This document shows positions 34,820 through 45,746 of a stretch of DNA of 48,042 nucleotides, in pieces. Position 1 is the first letter of the stretch. Every line of letters begins with the position of its first letter. Source of the stretch: Auxenochlorella pyrenoidosa (Eukaryota > Chlorophyta > Trebouxiophyceae > Chlorellales > Chlorellaceae). The notes under the pieces are model-generated. The model was given only the letters and a program-made list of their open reading frames with translations. It had not been told where the DNA came from and did not search any database. The DNA lies in contig KQ482053.1 of the NCBI GenBank assembly GCA_001430745.1, positions 872,018 through 920,059 on the forward strand, read 5' to 3'. A program made the position numbers and the translations under genes.

Positions 34820-37796
34820 ATGGGGCGTGCCTCCACTGCCGCCTGCCTGCTTCTGGGCGCCTACTTGCTGGCGACCTGGCCTGCCGCCGCACAGCTCACT
34901 GGTAACGCCACCTACTCCTCTGCCAGCGGGGACACGGGCTCCTGTGAGTTCCCGCCCACCTCGGCGTGGACAACCCTCGCCGCGATCTCTCCGAATCACA
35001 GCCTGGCCCTGCAGGTGCGCTTATCCTCCGGAAATGGTGCAAAGATCAGGCCGGGGCGGATTGGGCAACAGCAGGGGCCGACAACGCCGGTGCCGCCCCG
35101 CTCCGCCCGCCGCTGCTTTGCCGGCATCTCCCTCTGCTGGCATGTGCAGGCCAGCACGGTTGCAGGGCTTCCCCACATTCCTCCCACCGTGCTGCGCAGA
35201 CCTCCCCGCTGGGCGGTTGCGGCCGCTGCGTGGAGGTGCAGCAGCTGTGCAGCGCCGATGACGGCTCTGACTGCGCGGTGCCCAAGCTGGTGGCGATGAT
35301 TGCCTCCACCTGCGACCCCTGCGGGCCCACCGACCTCAGCCTGAGCCAGGTCAGGGCTGTGGTCACAGGAGGCAGCTCAAGGCTTCCTCCTTGGCAGCTG
35401 CGCTGCGATCCTAAGGGCACCAGCTGCCCGCGTCGCGCTCCCAGCACCCACGTCCTTCCACACACCCCTTCCTGGAGCCCCCTAGCACCGGATTAGTGCC
35501 TCGCTCCCAATCCCAGCCTGACCAGGCTCTCTGGCTACCTTCCCGCACCCTGCCCCCCGCAGGAGGCCTTCCAGCAGCTGGGCGGCAGCCTGTCTGCGGG
35601 CCGCCTGCCCGTGTCGTACCGCGTCGTGCCCTGCGCCCCCGCCGCCAACCTGTCCATCGGGGTGCTGGACTACCGCACCTCTGAGGGTGGCTACCTCCGC
35701 CTGGTGCCCCTCTCCGTGGCCGGCAGCGACGGCATCGCCAGCGTGGAGCTGCGCCAGACGCCGCTGGTGGTGAGGGGGCGGGAATATGGTGGCCGGGGAG
35801 GGTACAGCAGGTGGGGAAGGTGCCCTTGCAGCCAGACCTTGCGGTTCCGGCCCTGCATTGCCCTTGGTTATTGAATCTGGCAATCTGCCCGACTGCTCAC
35901 CGCCCTGCACCCCAAAAAAATGCAGGGCGGCCGGCTGGACATGGTGGCCTCCGCTTGGAGGAAGCTGCACAACATGTGAGCGGGGCAGGCCAGCGAGGAA
36001 AGGGGGGGGTGACACTCCTCTGGTCAGCAGGCAGCAGGGCAGGCTTGACCTGTCTGCTAGCCTGCCCCTGCATGGCGCCATGGCTCTGATGCCCAAACTG
36101 GCATTGCATTCCTGCTGGCAGGTATGGCGCCACCTGGGAGCTGTCAGGCCTGCCCGCCCCTCCTCTGGACCTTCGCCTCACAGACGGCCAGGGCCGCCAG
36201 GTGCTGGCCAGGTGCGGGGGTGGGGGCACGGCAGGTGGGCAGTGCTGCCGAGGCTGGAGCCGCGAATGAGAGCCTGCACAGTTTCGATTGGGCGCAGCCC
36301 ACTGTGCAAGCCCTACGTGACAGCTATCCTTGTTCGCTATGCAGCAGCAGCGCCATCTTATCTCATCTTGTCGGTGCCGATGCCCGCCCTGCAGGCAGGC
36401 CATCACTGCCGCAGGCAAGCTGGGCGTGCAGAAGACCACCGTGCAGTTCCCTTCGCCATCCACTGATGCCGGCATTGCTGCGGCAGAGCAGGCCGCGCTG
36501 GCGCTGCCTGAGATGTCCGCCCTGGCAGAGCAGGCGGGCCTTTCGCAGGCCGCAAACGGCACCGCGGCAGCCGCACCCGATGGCCCAGCCTCCCCGGTTC
36601 CCTCGCTGGCGGAAGCCGCCCAACTGTCGCCCTCTGGAGCGGTTGTGGCGCCCGCCCCAGCGGGGGACAACGACCAGGCTGCTGCAGGCCCGCCCGCAGA
36701 GGCTGCAGCCGAGGTGGGCGAGCTTCAGGCGCTGCAGGCAGAGATGGCTGCCGCTATCAGTGGCAGCTGCGAGAACGCGACCGTGCTCGACCTGCTGGCG
36801 GGGGAGCGCTCCTTCTCCAGCCTGCTTGGCCTCATTCGCACGGCAGGCAAGGCCGGGGACGGCAAACAGGGAGGCTTGAGGGAGGCAGGGCCGCGTGGGC
36901 TGAGCCTGCCGGCTGTTTCGCCCTGCGTTGATGGTGCTCTCCCAGCCGCGATGCCGGCTGACATGGCAGCACACCGCCCCGCCCGCTGCGCCTCACGCTG
37001 CCGACCCCCCTGCACAGCGCAGGCCTGGAGGGTGCCTTTGTCGACCCCACCACCGCCCTCACCGTCTTTGCGCCCACCAACAGCGCCTGGCGGGCGGCAG
37101 TGCAGCACGACCCGCTGCTGCGCCTGGGCGGCGAGGCCGCACTGAGGGCGGTGCTGCTGCAGCACGTGCTGCTGGGGGCGCACCCGGCAGCCGAGTTCTC
37201 GCCGCAGCTGGTGAGGGCCCACTGCCTGCCCCCAAGGGCGGGCGTGTGCCTTGCCTGGGCAGGAGACGTGCATTCCAGGTGTGTGCAAGGCGCCGACGCT
37301 GCTGCCACTGCCCCAGCCCCAGCCTTGTTGAGCCGCTGCCTTCAACTGCCCGCCCCTTGGGCTGCAGTCACGCTACGACACCCTGGCTGGCGGCTTCCTC
37401 AGGTGTGTCTGCGCATGCAGGCATTCCCAGCGTGGATCATGAACTTGCTCTCAAGTTGGTCCTCGCTGTTGGATGTGCACTTACCGAGTGACATTACTCT
37501 CACCCTCACCCTGCCTGCCTTTCTCCCGGCCCTGCAGCATCAAGTCGGCATCCAGCGCTGCAACCAGAAACACAACATCCGCTTCTGCCACCAGTTTGGC
37601 GCCAACGCCAGCATACGACCCGGCCAGCGATAGCAGCGAGGGCGCTGCCCAGCGCCTGCTCATCGTGTCGCAGGCGTCGGTGGCAGGCACCCTGGCCACC
37701 GACCTGCATGCCTGCTCCTCAGTGATTCATGCAGTGGACACAGTGCTCATGCCCGCCGACTCCAGCAGCAGTCGGCGCCTGCGCCGACGCAGCTGA
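34820..37796 (+). CDS. Secreted expansin fused to a C-terminal fasciclin (FAS1) domain
   Basis: Nine exons: 34820-35014, 35200-35349, 35563-35769, 35926-35975, 36122-36211, 36395-36846, 37023-37210, 37368-37402, 37538-37796 (1626 nt, 541 aa), in phase throughout. Signal peptide: MGRAS, then a hydrophobic core to WPAAAQ. Expansin domain 1 (about 22-145): SGDTGSCEFPPTS, GGCGRCVEVQQLC, IASTCDPCGPTDLSLSQEAF and LPVSYRVVPC, the double-psi beta-barrel pattern with the Asp of the D-L-S block. Domain 2, CBM63-like (about 146-235): GGYLRLVPLSVAG, ASAWRKLHNMYGATWELSGL, DLRLTDGQGRQVL. An Ala/Pro-rich linker follows to about 355. The FAS1 domain (about 359-531) has NATVLDLLAGERSFSSLLGL, H1-like ALTVFAPTNSAWRAA and H2-like VIHAVDTVLMPA. 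The tail is Ser/Arg-rich. Expansins loosen wall polysaccharides; FAS1 mediates adhesion. The intron after 36846 is GC-AG. Confidence 0.88.
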
Positions 37797-38311
37797 GCTG
37801 GGCTACCCAGCGGCGCCACCATGCCTGCAGCCCAGCCAGGTTAGATTAGCAGCTTCTGCTGTTCCGTCGCAAGGCTCAGAATAGATACCCAGGCATGCCT
37901 GCCCGTTTTTATTACCATGCACTGTCATATGTAGGTTTTATAAACGTATTCTACACCATGCAGCTGGTCGACTGTAGGTTCTCGAAGCAGTAGAGAGGGA
38001 AGGCATTGGTGCTCGGCAGCCAGCAACCAACCCCACCTCACCAACCCGCGGGCGTGACTGCCGGCATGCCTGACAGCACTGCCCAGCAGGCACAGCCATC
38101 CTCCTCTTAAACTGCAAGAATATTAGGTTCACGGCTCTCTCGTGCATGAGATTAGAGGCTCACTCACACATGCAGCAGGCAACCGGCGGAAGTGGTGCTG
38201 CTGACGTGGCGGAGGTGATGGCTTGCCCGCCATCCGCGATCGGCGGCTCCACTCACAGACGATCGTTTCTTCGGTCGACTCTTAACGCCTGAAGAGCAGA
38301 AGATCAGCAGT
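37797..38311. other. Intergenic region
   Basis: About 515 nt. The first 150 nt are AT-richer (TTTTTATTACC, TATAAACG), likely the 3' UTR of the expansin-FAS1 gene; the rest is the promoter of the plastid protein gene. No coding signal. Confidence 0.4.
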
Positions 38312-39525
38312 ATGGCGGCCCGTATTAGCACAGCGGTCTTCGCGCAGCCGTGCCAGGGCGCCTGCGTGCGTGCCGTCGTGGGAGCTGGATCTCCGCGCCC
38401 TGCGGCGGCATTTCAGCCTGCGGCACAGCGCCGCGCCCGGAGGGTGGGTCGGCAAGTGGCGGCGCTGGCGGCGGGCGCTGGCGACGCTTCTGCCGCTGCC
38501 CCGGGCGCAGCCCACCTGCAGCTGGCCACCGCGCGGCTGCCGGCCGATGTGGACCGCGAGGCCTTCTGCGCCTCCATGTTCCAGTGGGCTTCCACGCTCA
38601 TCCAGAACGGGCGCAACCTGCCCTTTGCGCTGCCGCTCAAGTGTGACAAGCTGCCTGATGGCTTCCAGGTTGGGGGGAAGGGCAGGGCAGGGGCGACCAG
38701 GACGCAGCGCAGTGACCAGGCAATCCAGCCTGGTTGGTGCAGGTGGCTTACGTCAAGGTGCTAGAGGCGGATGGCAGCCTGTGCTGGGTGTGGAAACCAG
38801 CTTTTCCTAGCTGCCCGGCATGCTTCCAATGCGTCCCTGCCTGCGCCTTGCAACCTGCGGCGGCATGAGCCAGCGCTCCTCATCTGCAACCCTGCCGGCG
38901 CTGAGCAGAACTGTTAGTTCAGCCCTCCCCGCCTGCAGATCTCGCTGCTGCGGGTGGCCGGCGGCGGCGCGATCCTGCCGGTGGCAGAGCTGGCTGCCAC
39001 GGTGGAGGCGGTGCCCGGCACAGGTGGGCTGCTAGAAGGGCAGGGGGGGAACCAGCAGCGCATCATGCTTCGGGAGCAGCAAGGCAGCTCGCCCTTGCGC
39101 ATGCGCCCAGCAAGGCGACGCGTGGCTGCGCAGTGCCGTAGGCTGCGCTTGTACGCAGCCAGCATCGCCACTCCCGCCGCCTGCCCTTGTGTGCGCTGCC
39201 GCCGAGCAGGGTTTAGGGTTTTCGTCCACCGTGGCGCAGGGTTGCGTGAACCCCTGACCCCGCACACATGCAATTTTGCAAACTGTGCTCCTCAACCCTG
39301 GTCCTGAACCCTTCTCCTCGACCCTTCTCCTGGCCTCGAGCAGGTGACGTGCTGATGGTGCGGTTCTATGAGGGGGAGGGTGCCGCGGCAGTGGGCATGG
39401 GCGGTCCGCGCGACGCCCCCCAGGAGCAGCGGCTGGAGACGCTGCTGGCGTCGCTGGTGGACGTGCCAGTGATCATGCAGACCATGCCGGCGGCCATCAA
39501 GCGGGCGGTCATGGTGTCGCGCTGA
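38312..39525 (+). CDS. Conserved plastid protein of unknown function (plant/algal DUF7148-like)
   Basis: Four exons: 38312-38668, 38743-38787 (a 45-nt exon), 38939-39023 and 39344-39525 (669 nt, 222 aa), all phase-consistent. The first ~65 residues (MAARISTAVFAQPCQG and an Ala/Arg-rich stretch) look like a chloroplast transit peptide. The mature part has LATARLPADVDREAFCASMF, QWASTLIQNGRNLPFALPLK, CDKLPDGFQ, then ISLLRVAGGGAILPVAELAA, GDVLMVRFYEGEG and VDVPVIMQTMPAAIKRAV. I recall this layout from an uncharacterised chloroplast family in plants and algae; the family number is tentative and no activity is known. The small second exon (AYVKVLEADGSLCW) is conserved-looking and keeps frame, so skipping it would also leave an open frame. 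A TGTAA, the usual green-algal poly(A) signal, lies at 39590, 65 nt after the stop. Confidence 0.82.
39208..39222 (+). repeat. Short plant-type telomere-like motif
   Basis: AGGGTTTAGGGTTTT, about two units of TTTAGGG, inside intron 3 of the plastid protein gene. Too short to be a true interstitial telomere; it could be a telo-box-like motif or chance. Confidence 0.4.
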
Positions 39526-40859
39526 CGCCGCCCGCTGCTGCTTGCTTGCCTGGGACTGACAGCCGGCAGGCTGCCCGCCCTGCCCACGCTGTAACGAAGC
39601 GCGTGGCACACCACCGCTGGGCAACCCAGAAAAGTGGGACAGCGAGAAGGGGCGACGCCGCCCTGCTTGGCATGCGGGCAGGCGGGACGGACTGCCTCTG
39701 CCCGACACCTGCTGCTGTGGTCGCAGCGGAAGTAAGACCGCGCCGTTGTTATGTCCTGCGCTGAGGCGGCCCACAGCTTCATTCAGTGCTCCTCTGATCC
39801 CTTCCATTTTAGACGCCGCACTGACAAGGGGAAGCTTCTGCTTCCCCTTCCAGATTATTCCTAAACCTGGCCCTGGCTTAACAAGTCGGAAGCTGGTCTG
39901 TGGCGCTTGCCATAGACGCTGGCGGCATGTGAGGCAACTGAAGTGGATACAGATGGTGCTTGTGTGGACAACTGGCAGGCGGACCATCAAGCCAGCAAAC
40001 AATCAAGACGTTGCAAGCAGGCAGGGCTGCAATCCAGATCAGAACAGAGGCTGCAGGAGACCAGGCGAGCTTGCTGCCTGCGGCTGGGTCTGGTCGTGTA
40101 ACAGGCGCCCCGCAGCTTGGCCCGCACCGCATGTTGAAGCTCTGGGCTGACTTAACTGTTCCAGGCTGCATGGAGGTCCCTCGAGACCAGGCACACGTGC
40201 ATGCGTGTCATATGAGCCCGCAAGGGCAGAGGGAGGCGAGCGGGCGCTGGCGGCTGGGTGAGCTGTTGCGGGGCGGCATCAACAGAGGACAACAATGCTT
40301 GCCCCCCGCGCTTGGCAGAGTCATATTGTGCGCACCGCCGTCCTTGAACAGCAGCTGCAGGTGCCTGCTGGTGCTCCCGACAGCAGGCTGGTGGGCAGGG
40401 CTCAAGCCCTGGCTTTGGAACGAAGGGGTCCTGCAAACAGCTTTAACAGCTTCTTTCGCCCTCACCATGGCCCTGAAGTGCATTATGATGCTCAGAAGTG
40501 AGAGCAGCGCACATTGCAGGGGTACCTGCGTTGCATGCTGCGCTGGCGGAAAAAAACAACTCCTTCTCTGCCCTTCTGCGTCAATTGCTCCTTGGGCGCC
40601 CTGCACTGCCCCTCCAGCTGCTAGGCTGCTGCCAGGACGGCCCAGGAGAGCTGCCTCCAAAATTGAACGGACTAACGAGGCACACTGCTTAGGCTAGAGG
40701 CCGTCAATCATCGCCAGCTCCCCATCCCTCTCAGTAGGTCACGACCGAGGGCTGCTCACCCGGCTGCTGCCGCCCTCGAGTGCTCGAGGGTGCCCACCTC
40801 CTCAACCCTGTGGAGCCTGGCAAAGCTTGCTCAATGCCTCGCCCACCCTGCAGGCTTGA
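39526..40859. other. Intergenic region with hairpin and remnant of the array unit
   Basis: About 1.3 kb. It holds a perfect hairpin at 39826-39849. From about 40130 onward it resembles the spacers between the downstream ARM-MYND genes: GCACACGTGCA and GCGGGCGCT blocks near 40190-40260, CCTTCTCTGCCCTTCTGCGTC near 40560, and AAGCTTGCTCAATGCCTCGCC near 40824. No intact gene was found; the left half shows nothing. Confidence 0.5.
39826..39849. other. Perfect 10-bp inverted repeat with 4-nt loop
   Basis: AAGGGGAAGC, TTCT loop, GCTTCCCCTT; about 300 nt after the plastid protein stop. Could form an RNA or DNA hairpin. Confidence 0.8.
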
Positions 40860-42436
40860 ATGGCAGGACGGCAGCAGCACGACATCCCAGCCCTGCTGCA
40901 CCGCCTGCGCAGCGGCGATGACGACGCTCTTTGGACGCTTCTGGCGTCGCCGGCTGACGAGGCTGTGCGCCGTCGGCTTGCAATGGCAGAACGGCAGCAG
41001 CACGACATCCCAGCCCTGCTGCACCGCCTGCGCAGCGGCGATGACGACGTTCCTTTGATGCTTCTGGCCTTGGTGCCAGATGAGGCTGTTCGCAGCCAGC
41101 TTGTGGCAGCAGGCGGCCTGCCCCTTCTGGTGCAGCGGCTGCGCAGCGGGGGCAGCATGGACGCACAGATAGCGGTGGCAATTATACTGGCTCAGATGGC
41201 AATGGCCCGCGAGCTGCGGGCTGATGTGGCAGAGGCCGGCGCCATCCCCGCCCTGCTCCAGCTGCTGCGCAAGCTGGAGGCACACGAGAGCAGCGAGGAG
41301 GAGCAGCTGTGGGCTGGAGATGCCTGCACGTACGCTGTCGCTGGCATCAGCGCTCTGTTCAGCCGCGCTGAGGCCGAGCGGGAGGCCATCCTGGCAGCAG
41401 GGGACATCCTGGTCCCCGCCACAACGCGCGCAGTTCTCAGGGGCCGCAGCGTGCTGCAGCGTGCGGATGCGGCCCGCCTGCTGTGGGCGCTGTTGGACGC
41501 AAACGAGGGCCTGAAGAATGTCGCCAGTGCCGCCGGCGCCGTCCCAGCACTTGCCGCCCTGCTGCGGGGCAGCGCCAGTGCAGAGGAGCAGGCTGCAGCG
41601 TGCAACGTGCTGGCCCTCCTCAGCACGCAGCGCGGGCAGCTGGTACGCGAGGTTGCAGCAGCAGGCTTGGCGCCTGCCCTGGTGGGCAGCCTCTCCAGCC
41701 CCTCTTCGGAGGTGCAGTGCGCAGCAGCACAGGTGCTGTGCAACCTCGCTGTGGAGAGCAGCCAGGCTGTGGCAGACGCTGGGGCCATCCCCGCCCTGGT
41801 TCGGCTGCTGCGCCGCGGCGCAGAAGGCGAGGCGCTGCAGGCTGCTGCTGGGGCCCTGGGCAACCTGGGGCAGGCCAGCAGCGCACACAGACAGGCCATC
41901 GCCGCAGCAGGCGGCCTGGCTGCGCTGCAGCGCTTGGAGCGCAGCAGGCGGCCTGGCTGCGCTGCAGCGCTTGGAGCGCAGCAGGGCGGTCGACCGTGAG
42001 GTGCGGGCCACGGCAGCCGAGCAGCTGCAGAGGCTGGGCAGGGCGTCACGAGCCGCCGTCACAGGACCGCCGCAGGCCGAGCCCGCCAGGGGCCCCTCAC
42101 CGCAGCCCGTCAGGAGCCCGCAGCAGCCCCAGCGTGTGTGCGCTGCTGTTGGCTGCGGCAAGACCAGCAGCCTGCGCCGCTGCAGCGCCTGCAGCTTGGT
42201 GCGCTACTGCAGGCAAGCTCCCAAGGGGGGGCAGTGTGAGGAAAGGATGCTCGTTGTGGGCAACCGGCAGGCAGAGTGGCGGGCTGGCCCAGCCGAGCCG
42301 CAGCATTGGCCCACCAAACCTCATCAGGCCGCACTCTCTCTGACAACTGAACGTCTGCGGCCTCCATGCCCCTTGCAGCCCGGAGTGCCAGCGCGCCGAC
42401 TGGCCTTCCCACCGCAGCACCTGCAAGCCTGCCTGA
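40860..42436 (+). pseudogene. ARM-repeat/MYND protein, copy A, frameshifted by a 37-bp tandem duplication
   Basis: First member of the array. The start at 40860 aligns with copies B and C. Armadillo-type repeats follow: GGLPLLVQRLRSGG, AIPALLQLLRKLEAHE, AVPALAALLRG, APALVGSLSSPSSEVQCAA, AIPALVRLLRRG. Two differences set it apart. First, the N-terminal module (MAxRQQHDIPALLHRLRSGD) is duplicated in frame as a 123-nt unit (40860-40982 and 40983-41105). Second, a 37-bp unit is duplicated (41911-41947, 41948-41984), shifting frame so translation stops at 41997-41999, before the MYND finger. The MYND coding sequence is intact in the +1 frame (VCAAVGCGKTSSLRRCSAC, VRYC), with a GC-AG intron (42213-42378) and final exon 42379-42436 (ECQRADWPSHRSTC). 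It could be a real truncated ARM-only protein or an assembly error. Confidence 0.75.
41911..41984 (+). repeat. 37-bp perfect tandem duplication in coding sequence
   Basis: Two identical 37-nt copies, preceded by GCAGCAG, which also ends each unit, as expected from replication slippage. 37 is not a multiple of three. Copies B and C have a single unit at this place. Confidence 0.95.
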
Positions 42437-43402
42437 AGGGGCAGACGCCCCGAAACTCGTCTGATCAGTGCTTAAGCACCCAAGCATTCAGCGCTCTTGC
42501 ATGCCGAGTGCTGAAGCATGCCATGATAATCACTGCGTGACCTGCAGCTCTTGAAAGGGTGTGGTAGTAACCCTGCAGGACTGAAGTACGAGTGAAGCTA
42601 GCTTGATACTCTGGGGCCAGCAGCGCTGCTGGCACCAGAGGGCGCATGCAAGTAGTTGCTATCGCTGCCCCACTGTCGGCAGCAGGAAGGGCAGGCTGTG
42701 CACGCGGCAGCCATGCCGGTGCAGCCTGGCAGCTGGCAAGGGTGCTGCCTGCTGCAGAGTTATGCGGGGTCTGCTTGCTAGCACCAGAGGTGGCCCAGCT
42801 TGGGCCGCGTATAAGGCAGCACCTTCAGGCTGCGGCAGGCTGCATGAACGCTCCCCCAGAGGCCAGGCACACGTGCAGTCTAGGACAGCAAGGGGAGACC
42901 AGCGGGCGCTCCAGCGGGGCGAGGTGCTGCCGGCGGCTGGGGCGGCGGCAACAGCGGACAGGGTTAAATGGAGGGGTGCCTGCTGGATCAGCCACCATCG
43001 CATGCTCCTCAACCTCAACAACTGCAATAAATGCCAACAAGTGAGGGCAGCGGACAAAAAGTAGGAGCGGCTGCGCTGCATGCTGGAACTGCTGTCGAGC
43101 CAGAAGTCCCTTCTCTGCCCTGATCAGCCTCGATTGCTGCCTGCTGCAGCAAGCTGCACAGCTTCGGCTTCTCCAGCTGCCAGCATCCCCCGGGAGAGCT
43201 GCCCGCAGCAAAAGAACGGACACAAAGACCACTGTCTAGCCTGGAGGCGTTCACTCATCGCAGCTTCCCCCAGTAGGTTACAACGGAGGGCTCATTCAGT
43301 GCTGCAGGCTGCCCATTCGGCCCGACCACCCTGGGGCGCCTCCCCCTCGCTGAGGAGCCTGACAAAGCTTGCTCAATGCCTCGTTCACCATGCAGGCCTG
43401 AA
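42437..43402. repeat. Spacer between copies A and B, duplicated with the array unit
   Basis: Almost 1 kb, clearly homologous to 44814-45746. Shared blocks include a CAAGCACCCAGGCATTCAGC-type sequence after the stop, CTGCCCCACTGTCGGCAG, a CACGTGCAGTCTxGGAC block, and GCAGCGGACAAAAAGTAGGA through the Leu-rich-looking stretch at about 43080. No conserved ORF was identified, so it is treated as duplicated 3' UTR plus promoter. Confidence 0.75.
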
Positions 43403-44813
43403 ATGGCAGAACGGCAGCAGCCAGACATCCCAGCCCTGCTGCACCGCCTGCGCAGCGGCGATGACGACGTGCTTTTTAGGCTTCTGGACTTGCTGGCAGA
43501 CAAGGCTGTGCGCCGGCGGCTTGTGGCAGCAGGCGGCCTGCCCCTTCTGGTGCAGCGGCTGCGCAGCGGGGGCAGCATGGAAGCACATGCTGTAGTGGCA
43601 GGCATACTGTTCACATTGACCCCCGACTTATGGGCTGATGTCGCAGCGGCCGGCGCCACCCCTGCCCTACTCCAGCTGCTGCGCAAGCTGGAGGCACACG
43701 AGAGCAGCGAGGAGGAGCAGCTGTGGGATGAAGATGCCTGCACGTACGCTGTCGCTGGCATCAGCGCTCTGTTCAGCCGCGCTGGGGACGAGCGGGAGGC
43801 AGTCCTGGCGGCAGGGGACATCCTGGTCCCCGCCATAACGCGCGCGGTTCTGAACAGCCGCTGCAACCTGCCGCGTGCGGATGTGGTGCGCCTGCTGTGG
43901 GCGCTGTCGGACGCCAACGAGGGGCTGCGGAACACCGCCGGGGCCGTCGAAGCCCTCGCCGCCCTGCTGCAGGGCAGCACAAGTGCAGGCGAGCAGGCTG
44001 CAGTTTGCAGCATGCTTGCAAACCTGACCGCGCGCAACGAGCAGCTGGCACGCGAGGCTGTGGCAGCGGGCATCTTGCCTACCCTGGTGGGCGGCCTCTC
44101 CAGCCCCTCCGTGGACGTGCAGCGCGCAACAGCACAGGTGCTGTGCAACCTCGCTTCTGCCAGCAGCCAAGCTGTGGTAGATGCTGGGGGCATCCCCGCC
44201 CTGGTTCGGCTGCTGCGCCGTGGCACAGACAGCACGGCGGTGATGGCCGCTATCGGAGCCCTGGGCAACGTGGGGGTGGACAGTAGCGAGCAAAGGCAGG
44301 CCATTGCTGCAGCTGGCGGCCTGGCTGTGATGCAGCGCTTGGCGCGCAGCATTAGCGTCAGCCCTAGGATGCGGGCCATAGCGACCTCGACACTGCAGAG
44401 CCTGAACAGGGCATCCCAAACTGCTGCCGCAGGACCGCCGCAGGCAGAGCCCGCCAGGAGCCCCTCGCCGCAGCCAGGCGGGAACCCGCAGCAGCCCCAG
44501 CGTGTGTGCGCTGCTGTTGGCTGCGGCAAGACGAGCGGCCTGCGCCGCTGCAGCGCCTGCAGCTTGGTGCGCTACTGCAGGCAAGCTCCCAGGGTGGGGA
44601 AGTGTGCGCAAGATAAGATAGTCGTTATGGGCAAGCAAGAGGCAGAGGACCGGGCTGGCCCTGCAGAGCGGCAGCATCGGCCTTGACATCATACCCCATC
44701 AGGCCGTGCTCCCTGCCATGCACCTTAACGTCTGCGGCCTCCATGCCCCTTGCAGCCCAGAATGCCAGCGCGCCCACTGGCCGACCCACCGCAGCACCTG
44801 CAAGCCGGCCTGA
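43403..44813 (+). CDS. ARM-repeat/MYND zinc-finger protein, copy B
   Basis: Two exons, 43403-44580 and 44756-44813 (1236 nt, 411 aa); intron is GC-AG (TGCAG|GCAAGC...CTTGCAG). It starts MAERQQPDIPALLHRLRSGD; a second in-frame ATG at 43376 is not shared by copies A and C. About six to seven degenerate armadillo-type repeats fill residues 10-320, for example GGLPLLVQRLRSGGSM, TPALLQLLRKLEAHESSEEE, ILPTLVGGLSSPSVDVQRAT and GIPALVRLLRRGTDST. A Pro/Ser/Gln linker (PARSPSPQP) leads to the C-terminal MYND finger, VCAAVGCGKTSGLRRCSAC, LVRYC, then SPECQRAHWPTHRSTC from the last exon. The first Cys pair is C-x4-C rather than C-x2-C, a form I know from other algal MYND proteins. Likely a protein-interaction scaffold; the partner is unknown. 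Confidence 0.85.
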
Positions 44814-45746
44814 AGGGGCGGATGCCTTGAAACCCGTCTGATCAGTGCCCAAGCACCCAGGCATTCAGCGCTCTTGCACGTCGAGTGCTGAAGCATGCCA
44901 TGACACCGTTTGCATGACCTACAGCTGCATGACCTGCAGCTCTTGAACGCGTGTGGTAGTAACCCTGCAGGACAGAAGTATGAGTCTGAAGCTGCTGGCC
45001 CCACAGTGCGCATTGCTATTGCTGCCCCACTGTCGGCAGAGCAGGGGCAGGCTGTGCACGTGGCAGCCATGCCGGCGCAGCCTAGCGGCTGGCAAGGCTG
45101 CTGCTTGCGGGGTCTGCTTGTGAGCTGCAGAGTTGGCGCAGCTGGGGCCGCACATAAGGCAGCACTTCCAGGCTGCGGCAGGCTGCATGGAGGCGCCCCC
45201 AGAGGCCAGGCAAACGTGCAGTCTGGGACGGCCAGGGGAGACGAGCGGGCGCTCCAGCGGGGCGAGGTGCTGCTGACGGCTGGGGCGGCGGCAACAGCGG
45301 ACAAGTCTAAATGGAGGGGTGCCTGCTGGATCAGCCATCATCCGCATTCCCTCGTCCTCACAAACTGCAATATGATGCCCACAAGTGAGGGCAGCGGACA
45401 AAAAAAGTAGGAGTGGCTGCGCTGCATGCTGGAACTGCTGTCGAGCCAGAAGTTCCTTCTCTGCCCTGATCAGCCTCGATTGTTGCCTGCTGCAGCACGC
45501 TGCACAGCCTCGTCTTCTCCAGCTGCTGGCACCAGCAACCCTTGGAAGAGCTTCCCGCAGCAAACACGGACACAAGCTCACAAAGACCACTGCCAAGCCT
45601 GGAGGCGTTCACTCATCGCAGCTTCCCCCAGTAGGTTACAACGGAGGGCTCACTGCCCACCCGCCCCGACCACCCTCGGGCACAAATCCCTCCCTGAAGG
45701 GCGGGGCAAAGCTTGCTCAATGCCTCGCCTACCATGCAGGCTTGTA
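44814..45746. repeat. Spacer between copies B and C, duplicated with the array unit
   Basis: Homologous to 42437-43402 along most of its length with small indels. It ends in the same AAGCTTGCTCAATGCCTCG stretch just before the start codon that precedes copies A and B. Confidence 0.75.

Noticed and set aside
39208..39222. Interstitial telomere
   Set aside because: Only about two TTTAGGG units, within an intron; a real telomeric tract would be much longer.
42659..43081. Minus-strand open frame in the A-B spacer, similar to one in the B-C spacer
   Set aside because: Similarity follows from duplication of the whole spacer; frames differ in start and length and contain no domain.
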